From contig JANTGL010000041.1 in the NCBI GenBank assembly GCA_024762915.1, positions 1 through 13,116 on the forward strand: a DNA stretch of 13,116 nucleotides, written 5' to 3'. Shown here piece after piece: positions 1-6,013 of the stretch (positions within the stretch are counted from its first letter, which is position 1; each line of letters opens with the position of its first letter). Position numbers and translations under genes: made by a program. The notes under the pieces are model-generated. The model had not been told where the DNA came from, searched no databases, and saw only the letters and a program-made list of their open reading frames with translations. The stretch is from Bacteroidales bacterium. Its GTDB lineage: Bacteria > Bacteroidota > Bacteroidia > Bacteroidales > JAADGE01.

Positions 1-182
1 AAAGCATAATTATCACTTACTGCGATTAAACTGTCGGGTGAACCGCTGATATATTTTACGATACCGTCAGGAGTAATATAAGTTCCGCTGTCAAATTCTC
101 GTATTATTGAATACGGTTTATCATCAAATTTACACGATGCAAAAACAGCAAACAATAAAATCAGATAGATTATTTTTTTCAT
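1..182 (-). CDS. Lipoprotein, N-terminal fragment (runs off left edge)
   Basis: Seen: reading leftward from the ATG at 180-182, an open frame continues without a stop to the window edge, giving 60 complete residues. The N-terminus has two lysines, a hydrophobic stretch (about residues 4-15) and a lipobox ending in F-A-S-C, with the acylated cysteine at residue 17. This is a standard signal for SPase II processing and export to the envelope. After the cysteine comes K-F-D-D-K. An acidic pair just behind the cysteine resembles the lipoprotein export signal that sends Bacteroidota lipoproteins to the cell surface, so surface exposure is plausible (inference). The mature fragment has no motif I recognise, so the function is unknown. 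A TAnnTTTG-like box at 201-208 on the same strand could drive it from a very short leader. The gene is divergent from grpE. Confidence 0.8.
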   Translation of the reverse strand, partial: MKKIIYLILLFAVFASCKFDDKPYSIIREFDSGTYITPDGIVKYISGSPDSLIAVSDNYA

Positions 183-476
183 ATTAATTTATTTTAGTAT
201 CAAAAATACGGTATTAATTGATTTCAAAAATAAGAATATCATACAAAATAACGAAAAATAATGTTATTTATTGAGCTTTTTTTGATAAGATAGCTTTTTA
301 ATGATTTAAATTTCATCATTAACTTGACAAAAATTATACCGTAATTGACATAATCAACTGACGGAACATCAGAAATTAATAAATTATTTATGACAATTTG
401 ACTGTTGAAAAATACCGGCAAATATTTTGATAATTCCGACATAAGGTAATTCTGTTAAATTGATAAACAAAAACAA
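183..476. other. Intergenic spacer, divergent promoters of lipoprotein gene and grpE
   Basis: This 294-bp AT-rich spacer separates the leftward lipoprotein gene from grpE. It holds the leftward -7 box at 201-208. I find no exact TAnnTTTG box before grpE; the nearest is ACAATTTG at 393-400, two mismatches in the TA. No CIRCE-type heat-shock operator (TTAGCACTC-N9-GAGTGCTAA) is present. An open frame on the minus strand inside the spacer shows no protein-like features, and I do not call it a gene. Confidence 0.6.
201..208 (-). promoter_or_regulatory. Candidate -7 box for the leftward lipoprotein gene
   Basis: On the minus strand the sequence is TATTTTTG, an exact match to the Bacteroidota -7 consensus TAnnTTTG. 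It ends 18 bases before the ATG at 182. A TTTG lies upstream at a spacing of about 16 bases, shorter than the usual 19-21, so the -33 element is doubtful. The 11-bp palindrome AATACGGTATT (205-215) overlaps the box. AT-rich sequence yields such matches by chance, so this is tentative. Confidence 0.3.
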
Positions 477-1103
477 ATGACAAAAAAAGATATGCAGAAC
501 GAAAAGATAAAAAATGAAGATGTAAAAAAGTCACTTTCGGATAAACCAAAACAAGAACAAAATAATTCCGAAAAAAAATCATCTTCCGAAAAAGCCAAAA
601 AAGAAACAAAAGGGAAAAAAACGTCTTCACAAACTAAAAAAAATAAAACTGCGGAAAAGATTAAAGCTCTTGAAAAAAGCTGTAATGAGCTTAATGATAA
701 ATATTTGAGACTAAGTGCCGAATATGATAATTATCGAAAAAGAACCCTGAAAGAACGGATGGAATTGATCAAATCTGCCGGAGAAGATACATTAATTAAT
801 TTTCTTCCGATAATGGATAATATCGATCGAGCAAAAAAATCCGTAGATGATGCCAAAGATATTGGGGCAATAAAAGAAGGGATTAACTTAATTTACAAAC
901 ATATTTTTGATTTTTTAACGGAAAGAGGAATTAAAGAAATTGAGGCAATCGGTGAAACTTTTGATACGGATTTACATGAAGCTCTGACAAAAATTCCGTC
1001 ACCTTCAGAAGATTTGAAAGGAAAAGTCGTTGACGTAATCGAAAAAGGATACAAATTAAAAGATAAAGTATTAAGATTTTCAAAAGTTGTTGTTGGTGAA
1101 TAA
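477..1103 (+). CDS. grpE: GrpE, nucleotide-exchange factor of DnaK
   Basis: GrpE dimers release ADP from the Hsp70 DnaK and so reset the chaperone cycle in the cytoplasm. The 208-residue protein starts with about 60 residues of Lys/Ser/Glu-rich low-complexity sequence, then the long dimerising helix (about 61-105, with Y-R-K-R-T at 86-90). Next is the family segment L-P-I-M-D-N-I-D-R-A at 110-119, corresponding to the usual LPVLDNLERA. The C-terminal beta domain ends G-Y-K-L-K-D-K-V-L-R-F-S-K-V-V-V-G-E (191-208), matching the GYKLxDRVIRPAKVVV signature with Phe-Ser in place of Pro-Ala. Length is close to E. coli GrpE (197) plus a longer tail at the front. The ATG at 477 follows an A-rich leader without a Shine-Dalgarno; an ATG at 492 is an alternative. 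dnaJ follows after 70 bp, probably co-transcribed. dnaK is not in the window. Confidence 0.97.
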   Translation: MTKKDMQNEKIKNEDVKKSLSDKPKQEQNNSEKKSSSEKAKKETKGKKTSSQTKKNKTAEKIKALEKSCNELNDKYLRLSAEYDNYRKRTLKERMELIKSAGEDTLINFLPIMDNIDRAKKSVDDAKDIGAIKEGINLIYKHIFDFLTERGIKEIEAIGETFDTDLHEALTKIPSPSEDLKGKVVDVIEKGYKLKDKVLRFSKVVVGE

Positions 1104-1119
1104 GGTATTTATAAAATTA

Positions 1120-1157
1120 CAAAATTAGTTCCTTAAACCGAAAAAAAACTAATTTTG
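1120..1157 (+). promoter_or_regulatory. Stem-loop in the grpE-dnaJ spacer
   Basis: CAAAATTAGTT at 1120-1130 pairs perfectly with AACTAATTTTG at 1147-1157: 11 bp with a 16-base loop, ending 16 bases before the dnaJ ATG. No T-run follows (the next bases are CGAAC), so it is not a typical intrinsic terminator. It could be an mRNA processing or stabilising hairpin, or a thermosensitive structure tuning dnaJ translation; neither role can be shown from sequence. It is not a CIRCE element. Confidence 0.4.
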
Positions 1158-1173
1158 CGAACAAATTAAAACT

Positions 1174-2313
1174 ATGAGTAAACGAGATTATTACGAAATA
1201 TTGGGAGTTTCTAAAGATGCCGATAAAGCCGAAATAAAAAAAGCATATCGCAAAATTGCCATTAAATACCATCCTGATAAAAACCCGGATGATAAAGAAG
1301 CGGAAGAAAAATTTAAAGAAGCTGCCGAAGCATATGAAGTATTAAGTAATGATGATAAAAAAGCAAAATATGATCGTTTCGGACATTCGGCATTTGACGG
1401 TGCAAGCGGTTTCGGAGGCGGAGGCGGAATGTCTATGGATGACATTTTTTCACATTTCGGAGATATTTTCGGAGGTTTTGGTTTCGGAGGATTCGGAGGA
1501 GCTTCCTCAGGAGGAAGAAGGCATGTCAATAAAGGAACAAATTTGCGTGTAAAAGTAAAATTAACACTCAAAGATATTCTCTCAGGAACGACAAAAAAAA
1601 TAAAAGTAAAAAAATATGTTCAATGTTCTTATTGCGGGGGAACCGGTGCTGAAAATTCTGATGTTGAAACATGCTCAACCTGTCACGGAAGCGGACAAGT
1701 AATCAGAGTTCAAAATACTTTCCTCGGACAAATGCAAACTAGTGCTACATGCCCGACTTGTCAAGGACAAGGAACTATTATTAAAAACAAATGCACGCAT
1801 TGTCACGGTGAAGGTATTATGAAAGGTGAAGAAGTTGTTCAAGTAAATGTTCCTGCCGGAGTTTCCGAAGGAATGCAAATGAAAGTAGGCGGAAAAGGAA
1901 ATGCAGCAAGAAGAGGCGGTGTAAACGGTGATTTAATCGTTATTTTCCATGAAGAAGAGCATCCCGAACTCATCCGTGATGAAAATGATTTACTGTATAA
2001 TTTATACATCAGTTTTCCGGAAGCAGCTTTGGGAACTTCGGCAGAGATTCCGACTGTTGAAAGTAAAGTAAAAATAAAAATTACTCCAGGAACTCAAGGC
2101 GGAAAAATTCTTCGTTTAAAAGGAAAAGGTTTACCTTCATACGGAAGTTACGGGAAAGGAGATATTTTGGTAAAAGTTAATGTTTGGGTACCGAAAACTT
2201 TGGATAAAGAAGAAAAGAAAACATTAGAACGCCTGATAAATTCATCTAATTTCGAACCAAAACCGGAAACGGAAGATCGCAGTTTCTTTGATCGTGTAAA
2301 AGATATGTTCTGA
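1174..2313 (+). CDS. dnaJ: DnaJ, type I (class A) Hsp40 co-chaperone
   Basis: DnaJ delivers unfolded clients to DnaK and stimulates its ATPase in the cytoplasm. All class A parts are visible in the 379 residues. The J domain (1 to about 70) carries the catalytic H-P-D at 33-35. A Gly/Phe-rich linker runs from about 73 to 110, with repeated GGFGFGG-type sequence. The zinc-binding region has four CxxCxGxG repeats with cysteine pairs at 151/154, 167/170, 193/196 and 207/210. Two C-terminal client-binding beta domains follow (about 220-345). Length matches E. coli DnaJ (376). The ATG at 1174 gives the canonical start S-K-R-D-Y-Y-E-I-L-G-V. It lies 70 bp behind grpE in the same direction, which supports one heat-shock unit, and a strong terminator closes the unit at 2322-2349. 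Confidence 0.98.
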   Translation: MSKRDYYEILGVSKDADKAEIKKAYRKIAIKYHPDKNPDDKEAEEKFKEAAEAYEVLSNDDKKAKYDRFGHSAFDGASGFGGGGGMSMDDIFSHFGDIFGGFGFGGFGGASSGGRRHVNKGTNLRVKVKLTLKDILSGTTKKIKVKKYVQCSYCGGTGAENSDVETCSTCHGSGQVIRVQNTFLGQMQTSATCPTCQGQGTIIKNKCTHCHGEGIMKGEEVVQVNVPAGVSEGMQMKVGGKGNAARRGGVNGDLIVIFHEEEHPELIRDENDLLYNLYISFPEAALGTSAEIPTVESKVKIKITPGTQGGKILRLKGKGLPSYGSYGKGDILVKVNVWVPKTLDKEEKKTLERLINSSNFEPKPETEDRSFFDRVKDMF

Positions 2314-2321
2314 TAAAAAAG

Positions 2322-2349
2322 AAAAGCTGTCCGAAAAGACAGCTTTTTT
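2322..2349. terminator. Bidirectional intrinsic terminator between dnaJ and the SPOR-like gene
   Basis: AAAAGCTGTC (2322-2331) pairs with GACAGCTTTT (2338-2347) across the loop CGAAAA. A run of six T (2344-2349) follows for plus-strand transcripts. On the minus strand the same stem is followed by TTTT-C-TTTTTT (complement of 2315-2325), so it should also stop transcripts of the convergent gene ending at 2373. Confidence 0.9.
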
Positions 2350-2372
2350 AAAATAGAAATTATGAGAAATAA

Positions 2373-3353
2373 CTATTGATAATCTTTCATATAAAATTTC
2401 ACTTCTTTTCCTTTTTTATATTCTACAATATAAACATTTGATAAACCGTAAGCATTTTTAAAATTCTTTGCTTCCTGAAATTCAGAGAAACTGCCGACGG
2501 TATATTTATAATATATCCTTGATTTATAAGTACTGACAGGTTTATCAGTTTTATTTAACCGTTTTAATTGCATTTCATTTGCAGGTAAGATAGATGTTCC
2601 TATTTGAATCCTGAAATCATGTTCGGGTGAATTGGAAACACTTGCATTTGTTTGATTGTTATTGTTATAATTTGAACTTACGGCAGAATTATCATTATTA
2701 GCAACAAGTTGACGGTTAAACGTAAAACTGCTTTCTAAAGAAGGATCGTTTACGGAAAAACTGCGAGTGTTAAAATTTTTCGTATTTGTATTTACAAAAA
2801 CTTCTTCCGGATTGTAGTTATTTTCTTTAACGACATAATCAGTCGTTTCCCATCCGTTAATAACAGCAAACACATTGCTCAAAACATCAAAGGCAAGTAT
2901 TTCGTTTTGATGTGCCGCTTTCAATAAATCAAATACCGTAGCAGCTTCTTTTTCTTCACCGCCTTTTAAACGATTATAAATTGCAACTCGATAATAATTT
3001 TTTGCATCTTGCATTTTCTTTTGAAAATATGTTTTTTTATTTCCTTCCTTTTCATTAATTAAAGACGTTAATTTATTATCATAAAGCGTATAAAGACTTC
3101 TGTAATTATCCTTAAAAATTTCAGAAGCTTTCTTTGATTTTACCAAAGCTTTTGAAATTTCTTTAGAGGAAAATAATTTTTCTCCTTCATCAAAACTCTT
3201 TTGAGCTGTTTTTAAAGCTTTTAAAACAGAATTTAATTCATTTTGTCCGTTTTTATCAAAGGTTTTTTTAATATCGTCAAAATATTCGTTAGTTTGCGCA
3301 TCAGCATATAACACACTAATAAACAGCGATATGGAAAGTAAATATTTAATCAT
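2373..3353 (-). CDS. Secreted protein with helical N-terminal region and SPOR-like C-terminus
   Basis: The 326-residue product begins with a signal peptide (hydrophobic 4-16, cleavage likely near A-D-A-Q, residue 20) and no lipobox, so a soluble or peripherally bound envelope protein is expected. Residues about 21-165 are charged and strongly helix-forming, possibly coiled-coil or TPR-like (S-K-A-L-V-K-S-K-K-A-S at 67-77, K-K-M-Q-D-A-K-N-Y-Y at 112-121). An Asn/Ser-rich linker spans about 178-245. The last 80 residues have the pattern F-R-I-Q-I-G-T (247-253), Y-K-Y-T-V-G-S-F (282-289), then an E-A-K-N-F helix and V-Y-I-V-E-Y-K-K-G-K-E-V (307-318). This fits the SPOR fold, whose known role is binding peptidoglycan stripped of stem peptides, often at division sites. 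The SPOR match is by pattern only. Transcribed toward dnaJ and divergent from the aminopeptidase. Confidence 0.75.
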   Translation of the reverse strand: MIKYLLSISLFISVLYADAQTNEYFDDIKKTFDKNGQNELNSVLKALKTAQKSFDEGEKLFSSKEISKALVKSKKASEIFKDNYRSLYTLYDNKLTSLINEKEGNKKTYFQKKMQDAKNYYRVAIYNRLKGGEEKEAATVFDLLKAAHQNEILAFDVLSNVFAVINGWETTDYVVKENNYNPEEVFVNTNTKNFNTRSFSVNDPSLESSFTFNRQLVANNDNSAVSSNYNNNNQTNASVSNSPEHDFRIQIGTSILPANEMQLKRLNKTDKPVSTYKSRIYYKYTVGSFSEFQEAKNFKNAYGLSNVYIVEYKKGKEVKFYMKDYQ

Positions 3354-3384
3354 TTATAATGTTATTAAGTTCGTTTTCGGTTTC

Positions 3385-3412
3385 TTGATATTTTTTATTA
3401 ACACAATATCAA
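3385..3412. promoter_or_regulatory. Inverted repeat upstream of the SPOR-like gene
   Basis: TTGATATT (3385-3392) and AATATCAA (3405-3412) form an 8-bp perfect inverted repeat with a 12-base spacer, 32 bases upstream of the leftward start codon at 3353. It could be a leader hairpin or an operator. No exact TAnnTTTG box for the leftward gene was found nearby. In AT-rich DNA such a repeat may be chance. Confidence 0.25.
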
Positions 3413-3504
3413 AGAGTTTAATACAAATAATTTGCCAAGAATTTATATTTAATCAATAAAATTCCTGATTTCATACCGGCAAAATAAACATATTTTTAAA
3501 TAAG

Positions 3505-3522
3505 AATGTAAAATATTACATT
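3505..3522. promoter_or_regulatory. 18-bp dyad, candidate operator over the aminopeptidase promoter
   Basis: AATGTAA (3505-3511), spacer AATA, then TTACATT (3516-3522): a perfect 7-bp inverted repeat. Its right half overlaps the candidate -7 box at 3517-3524, a geometry typical of a repressor site. The spacing of half-sites fits a dimeric helix-turn-helix regulator (inference); no regulator gene is in the window. Confidence 0.35.
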
Positions 3523-3524
3523 TG
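3517..3524 (+). promoter_or_regulatory. Candidate -7 box of the M1 aminopeptidase gene
   Basis: TACATTTG matches the Bacteroidota consensus TAnnTTTG exactly and lies 31 bases before the ATG at 3556, giving a leader of roughly 25 bases. No TTG or TTTG -33 element is visible at the expected 19-21-base spacing; only T-rich sequence is there. Confidence 0.4.
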
Positions 3525-3555
3525 TTGCTCCTAATTTTTGATAAAAAGATTATAA

Positions 3556-5610
3556 ATGAAATATAAAAGACTGTTTCCGCTTTTCATTTTTTTAGTAATT
3601 TCTTGTAATACGAATAAGATTGTTCTTGACAATACGGAAAATTCTGATAATTTTCTGTCTCAGGAAACAGAACAAAAAATAATTTTACAAAAAGAAAAAC
3701 AGATTGCCGACTACAAAGGGAGTAATACCATAACTAACAATCTTATTAACACCGAATTACACATACGATTTGAAATTACTGAAAAACAAGCAATCGGCAA
3801 TGCAATAATTACTTTAAAACCGCATTTTTACCCGACTGATTCCTTAATCCTGGATGCTCAACAATTTGATATCAGTAAAATTAATTTAATTCGTAAAGAT
3901 ATTCAAACACCTCTTTCATACACATATAAAAATAATAAAATCAAAATTAAATTAGATAAAACATACACACGTAATGATACATTTAAAATTGCAATAAATT
4001 ACACGGCAAATCCGGAAAAAGTTAAATCCGTAGGTTCCCGGGCTATTCATGATAATAAAGGTTTATATTTCATAAATGCAGATACGAAAAATCCGCAAAT
4101 TTGGACACAAGGCGAAACCCAATCAAATTCGTGTTGGTTTCCGACAATCGATTCTCCGAATCAAAAAATGACACAAGATTTTTATATTACGATTAAAAAC
4201 GATTTTGTAAGTTTATCAAACGGAAAATTAGTAAGCTCAATACCTAATGCCGACGGTACTCGTACCGATTATTGGAAACAATCAAAACCGCATGCACCCT
4301 ATTTGGCAATGATTGCCGCGGGAAAATTTTCTGAAATTAAAGATTATTGGCGAGATATTCCTTTAACTGTGTATATTGAAAAAGGAAAAGAATCAAAAGC
4401 CGAAAAAATTTTCGGAAAAACCGATAAAATGATTGAATTTTATTCAAGAATACTAAATTACGATTTTCCTTGGGATAAATATTCACAAATAGTCGTAAAA
4501 AATTTTGTTTCCGGTGCCATGGAAAATACCGGAGCTGTCGTTTTCGGCGAATATGTTTTGAATTTCAAAACCGAACACCAACGCATGGAAAATGAAGTTG
4601 TTGTTGCTCATGAATTGTCTCATCATTGGTTCGGTGATTTGGTAACCTGCGAATCGTGGTCAAATTTACCGCTTAACGAATCGTTTGCCACTTATTTTGA
4701 ATACCTGTGGATTGAACACGAGTACGGCAGATTTGAAGCCGACAATCATCTTGCCGATGATTATCTTAATTATAATTTTGAACATTATTTTAAAAATGAA
4801 AACTTAATTCGTTTTTACAACAAGCATCGCGATGATATGTTCGATGCCCATTCCTATCAAAAAGGCGGATTGATTCTACATATGCTCCGATACACCGTCG
4901 GAGATGATGCTTTTTTTAATGCCTTACATCTGTATCTGAAAAATAATGCATATAAAAGTGTTGAAATTCATAATTTGCGTCTGGCTTTCGAAGAGGTTAC
5001 GGGAGAAGATTTGAATTGGTTCTTTAACGAATGGTTCTTAAATAAAGGGATTCCCGAATTAAAAATCACATATAATGTTACTCAAAATACTAAAATTGCA
5101 AGCATTAAAATTGAGCAAATCCAAAATTTAAATAAAGCACCTTTGTATAAAATTCAAACTTCTGTTGATCTGTATTTTCCCGATACCGTAATTAATAAAA
5201 AAATTATTATTACGAAACAAAATCAAACATTTAAGTTTTCTGTCAATGAAAACCCTTTATTTCTGAATTTCGATCCCGATAATTCAATTCTTTGCAAAAA
5301 AGAAGAAAATTATACATCCGAACAATATATTGACATATTGAATAAAGCACCGCTCTATGCAGATAAATCGGAAGCATTTAAAGCATTAAGTTCATCCGAT
5401 TCAAACCGTTTAAACAATGTTTATTTAAAATTGGCAAAACATCCTTATTGGAAATTCAGATACAAAGCAATTGCCGCATTTAAACCCGGGACGGAACAAA
5501 GCGATACCTTAACGGCAAAATACAAAGAAACACTTAAAGATATAATCAAAAATGAGACAAACAGCAGAGTGAAAAGTTTGGCTGTTAAGAAATTGAAAAA
5601 TTTGCAATAA
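3556..5610 (+). CDS. M1-family zinc aminopeptidase, lipoprotein
   Basis: M1 peptidases remove N-terminal residues from peptides with one zinc ion. Seen in the 684 residues: a lipoprotein signal with lipobox V-I-S-C (Cys17), so the enzyme is membrane-anchored in the envelope. An N-terminal beta domain (about 55-250) follows. The substrate-binding G-A-M-E-N is at 320-324. The zinc site H-E-L-S-H with a second glutamate is His352, Glu353, His356 and Glu375 (HEXXH-X18-E). Y-Q-K-G at 434-437 contains the likely transition-state tyrosine, Tyr434. All catalytic residues are therefore present. The region after about 520 is short and ends in HEAT-like helices, not the long ERAP1-type C-terminal domain. 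The residues after Cys17 (N-T-N-K) lack an acidic surface-export signal, so a periplasm-facing location is more likely (inference). The start is fixed by the signal peptide. It probably supplies amino acids from peptides. The next gene is 403 bp away, so co-transcription is uncertain. Confidence 0.95.
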   Translation: MKYKRLFPLFIFLVISCNTNKIVLDNTENSDNFLSQETEQKIILQKEKQIADYKGSNTITNNLINTELHIRFEITEKQAIGNAIITLKPHFYPTDSLILDAQQFDISKINLIRKDIQTPLSYTYKNNKIKIKLDKTYTRNDTFKIAINYTANPEKVKSVGSRAIHDNKGLYFINADTKNPQIWTQGETQSNSCWFPTIDSPNQKMTQDFYITIKNDFVSLSNGKLVSSIPNADGTRTDYWKQSKPHAPYLAMIAAGKFSEIKDYWRDIPLTVYIEKGKESKAEKIFGKTDKMIEFYSRILNYDFPWDKYSQIVVKNFVSGAMENTGAVVFGEYVLNFKTEHQRMENEVVVAHELSHHWFGDLVTCESWSNLPLNESFATYFEYLWIEHEYGRFEADNHLADDYLNYNFEHYFKNENLIRFYNKHRDDMFDAHSYQKGGLILHMLRYTVGDDAFFNALHLYLKNNAYKSVEIHNLRLAFEEVTGEDLNWFFNEWFLNKGIPELKITYNVTQNTKIASIKIEQIQNLNKAPLYKIQTSVDLYFPDTVINKKIIITKQNQTFKFSVNENPLFLNFDPDNSILCKKEENYTSEQYIDILNKAPLYADKSEAFKALSSSDSNRLNNVYLKLAKHPYWKFRYKAIAAFKPGTEQSDTLTAKYKETLKDIIKNETNSRVKSLAVKKLKNLQ

Positions 5611-5672
5611 ATTCTATATTTACATTCCTTACAAAAAGAAATCTTCACTTGTTTTATATCATCCGCTTTTTC

Positions 5673-5694
5673 AAGATTATAAAAAATCTTTTTT
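5673..5694 (+). terminator. Weak intrinsic terminator after the aminopeptidase gene
   Basis: AAGATT (5673-5678) pairs with AATCTT (5685-5690) over the loop ATAAAA, and T continues to 5694. It lies 63 bases after the stop codon, in the right place and orientation for the aminopeptidase transcript, but the stem is only 6 bp and AT-rich. Confidence 0.35.
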
Positions 5695-5813
5695 GCCGTT
5701 AATACACAAATAAAAAAATATTCTATTTAATGTTAATCAGAATTATAACGAATTTACAGATGAAATAATTTCACACATAATTGCTTATAAAAGCGGACTC
5801 ATACTTTGAAACT

Positions 5814-5840
5814 AAAAAAAACTCTCAGTTTTAAACTGAG
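5814..5840 (-). terminator. Terminator-like hairpin oriented leftward, with no leftward gene
   Basis: CTCAGTTT-T-AAACTGAG (5824-5840) is an 8-bp perfect stem. Read on the minus strand, it is followed by AG and eight T (complement of 5814-5821), the form of an intrinsic terminator. Read on the plus strand, the stem is followed by A, not T, so it should not stop rightward transcripts. Both neighbouring genes run rightward, which leaves its client unexplained. Confidence 0.5.
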
Positions 5841-5914
5841 AAAAAAATCATCAATCATCAAAAATCATTTATATTTTGAAATTAAATTCGTATATTTAAA
5901 AAATCATTTAACAA

Positions 5915-5953
5915 ATCAGCTTAAATATTTATATTGATGAATATCAAGCTGAT
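5915..5953 (+). promoter_or_regulatory. Long imperfect stem-loop before the macroglobulin gene
   Basis: ATCAGCTT (5915-5922) pairs with AAGCTGAT (5946-5953). Inside it ATATT (5925-5929) pairs with AATAT (5940-5944), with a small internal bulge and a 10-base loop. A competing short stem TTGAT/ATCAA (5934-5938 / 5943-5947) uses part of the right arm. It lies 60 bases upstream of the ATG at 6014. It may be a leader structure if transcription starts upstream of it, or a protein-binding dyad near the promoter. No known riboswitch is recognised. Confidence 0.35.
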
Positions 5954-6013
5954 AATATCTTTTTATTCAAACTGAATTATTATCTTTAAACGTATAACTT
6001 TCAACACTAAATT

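Larger units (their letters stand above)
5611..6013. other. Structured 403-bp spacer upstream of the macroglobulin gene
   Basis: No protein-like frame is visible. The spacer holds a weak plus-strand terminator hairpin (5673-5694). A 9-bp inverted repeat TCCGCTTTT (5662-5670) / AAAAGCGGA (5789-5797) encloses 136 bp. A leftward terminator-like hairpin lies at 5814-5840. There is a 12-bp direct repeat AAAAATCATTTA at 5860-5871 and 5899-5910, and a long imperfect hairpin at 5915-5953. The best candidate -7 box for the macroglobulin gene is TATCTTTA at 5981-5988, one base off TAnnTTTG. Confidence 0.6.

Noticed and set aside
324..354. TTGACA...CATAAT resembling a sigma-70 promoter before grpE
   Set aside because: The 19-base spacing is long, and Bacteroidota sigma factors use TTTG/TAnnTTTG elements instead, so the E. 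coli-type match is not informative.
411..423. ATACCGGCAAA shared by the grpE spacer and the aminopeptidase spacer (3474-3484)
   Set aside because: An 11-base match within a 13-kb window is expected by chance, and no further similarity surrounds it.
239..442. 67-residue minus-strand open frame in the spacer before grpE
   Set aside because: Composition is what random AT-rich DNA gives (Ile, Asn, Lys, Phe, Ser), with no recognisable motif and no promoter box in place.
570..577. Run of eight A in the low-complexity part of grpE, a possible slippage site
   Set aside because: Lys-rich tails in AT-rich genomes commonly give such runs, the frame is intact, and no alternative frame of note follows.
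1191..1571. 126-residue open frame antisense to dnaJ
   Set aside because: It is a proline-rich mirror of the Gly/Phe-coding and J-domain codons of dnaJ, has no domain or promoter, and lies wholly inside a certain gene.
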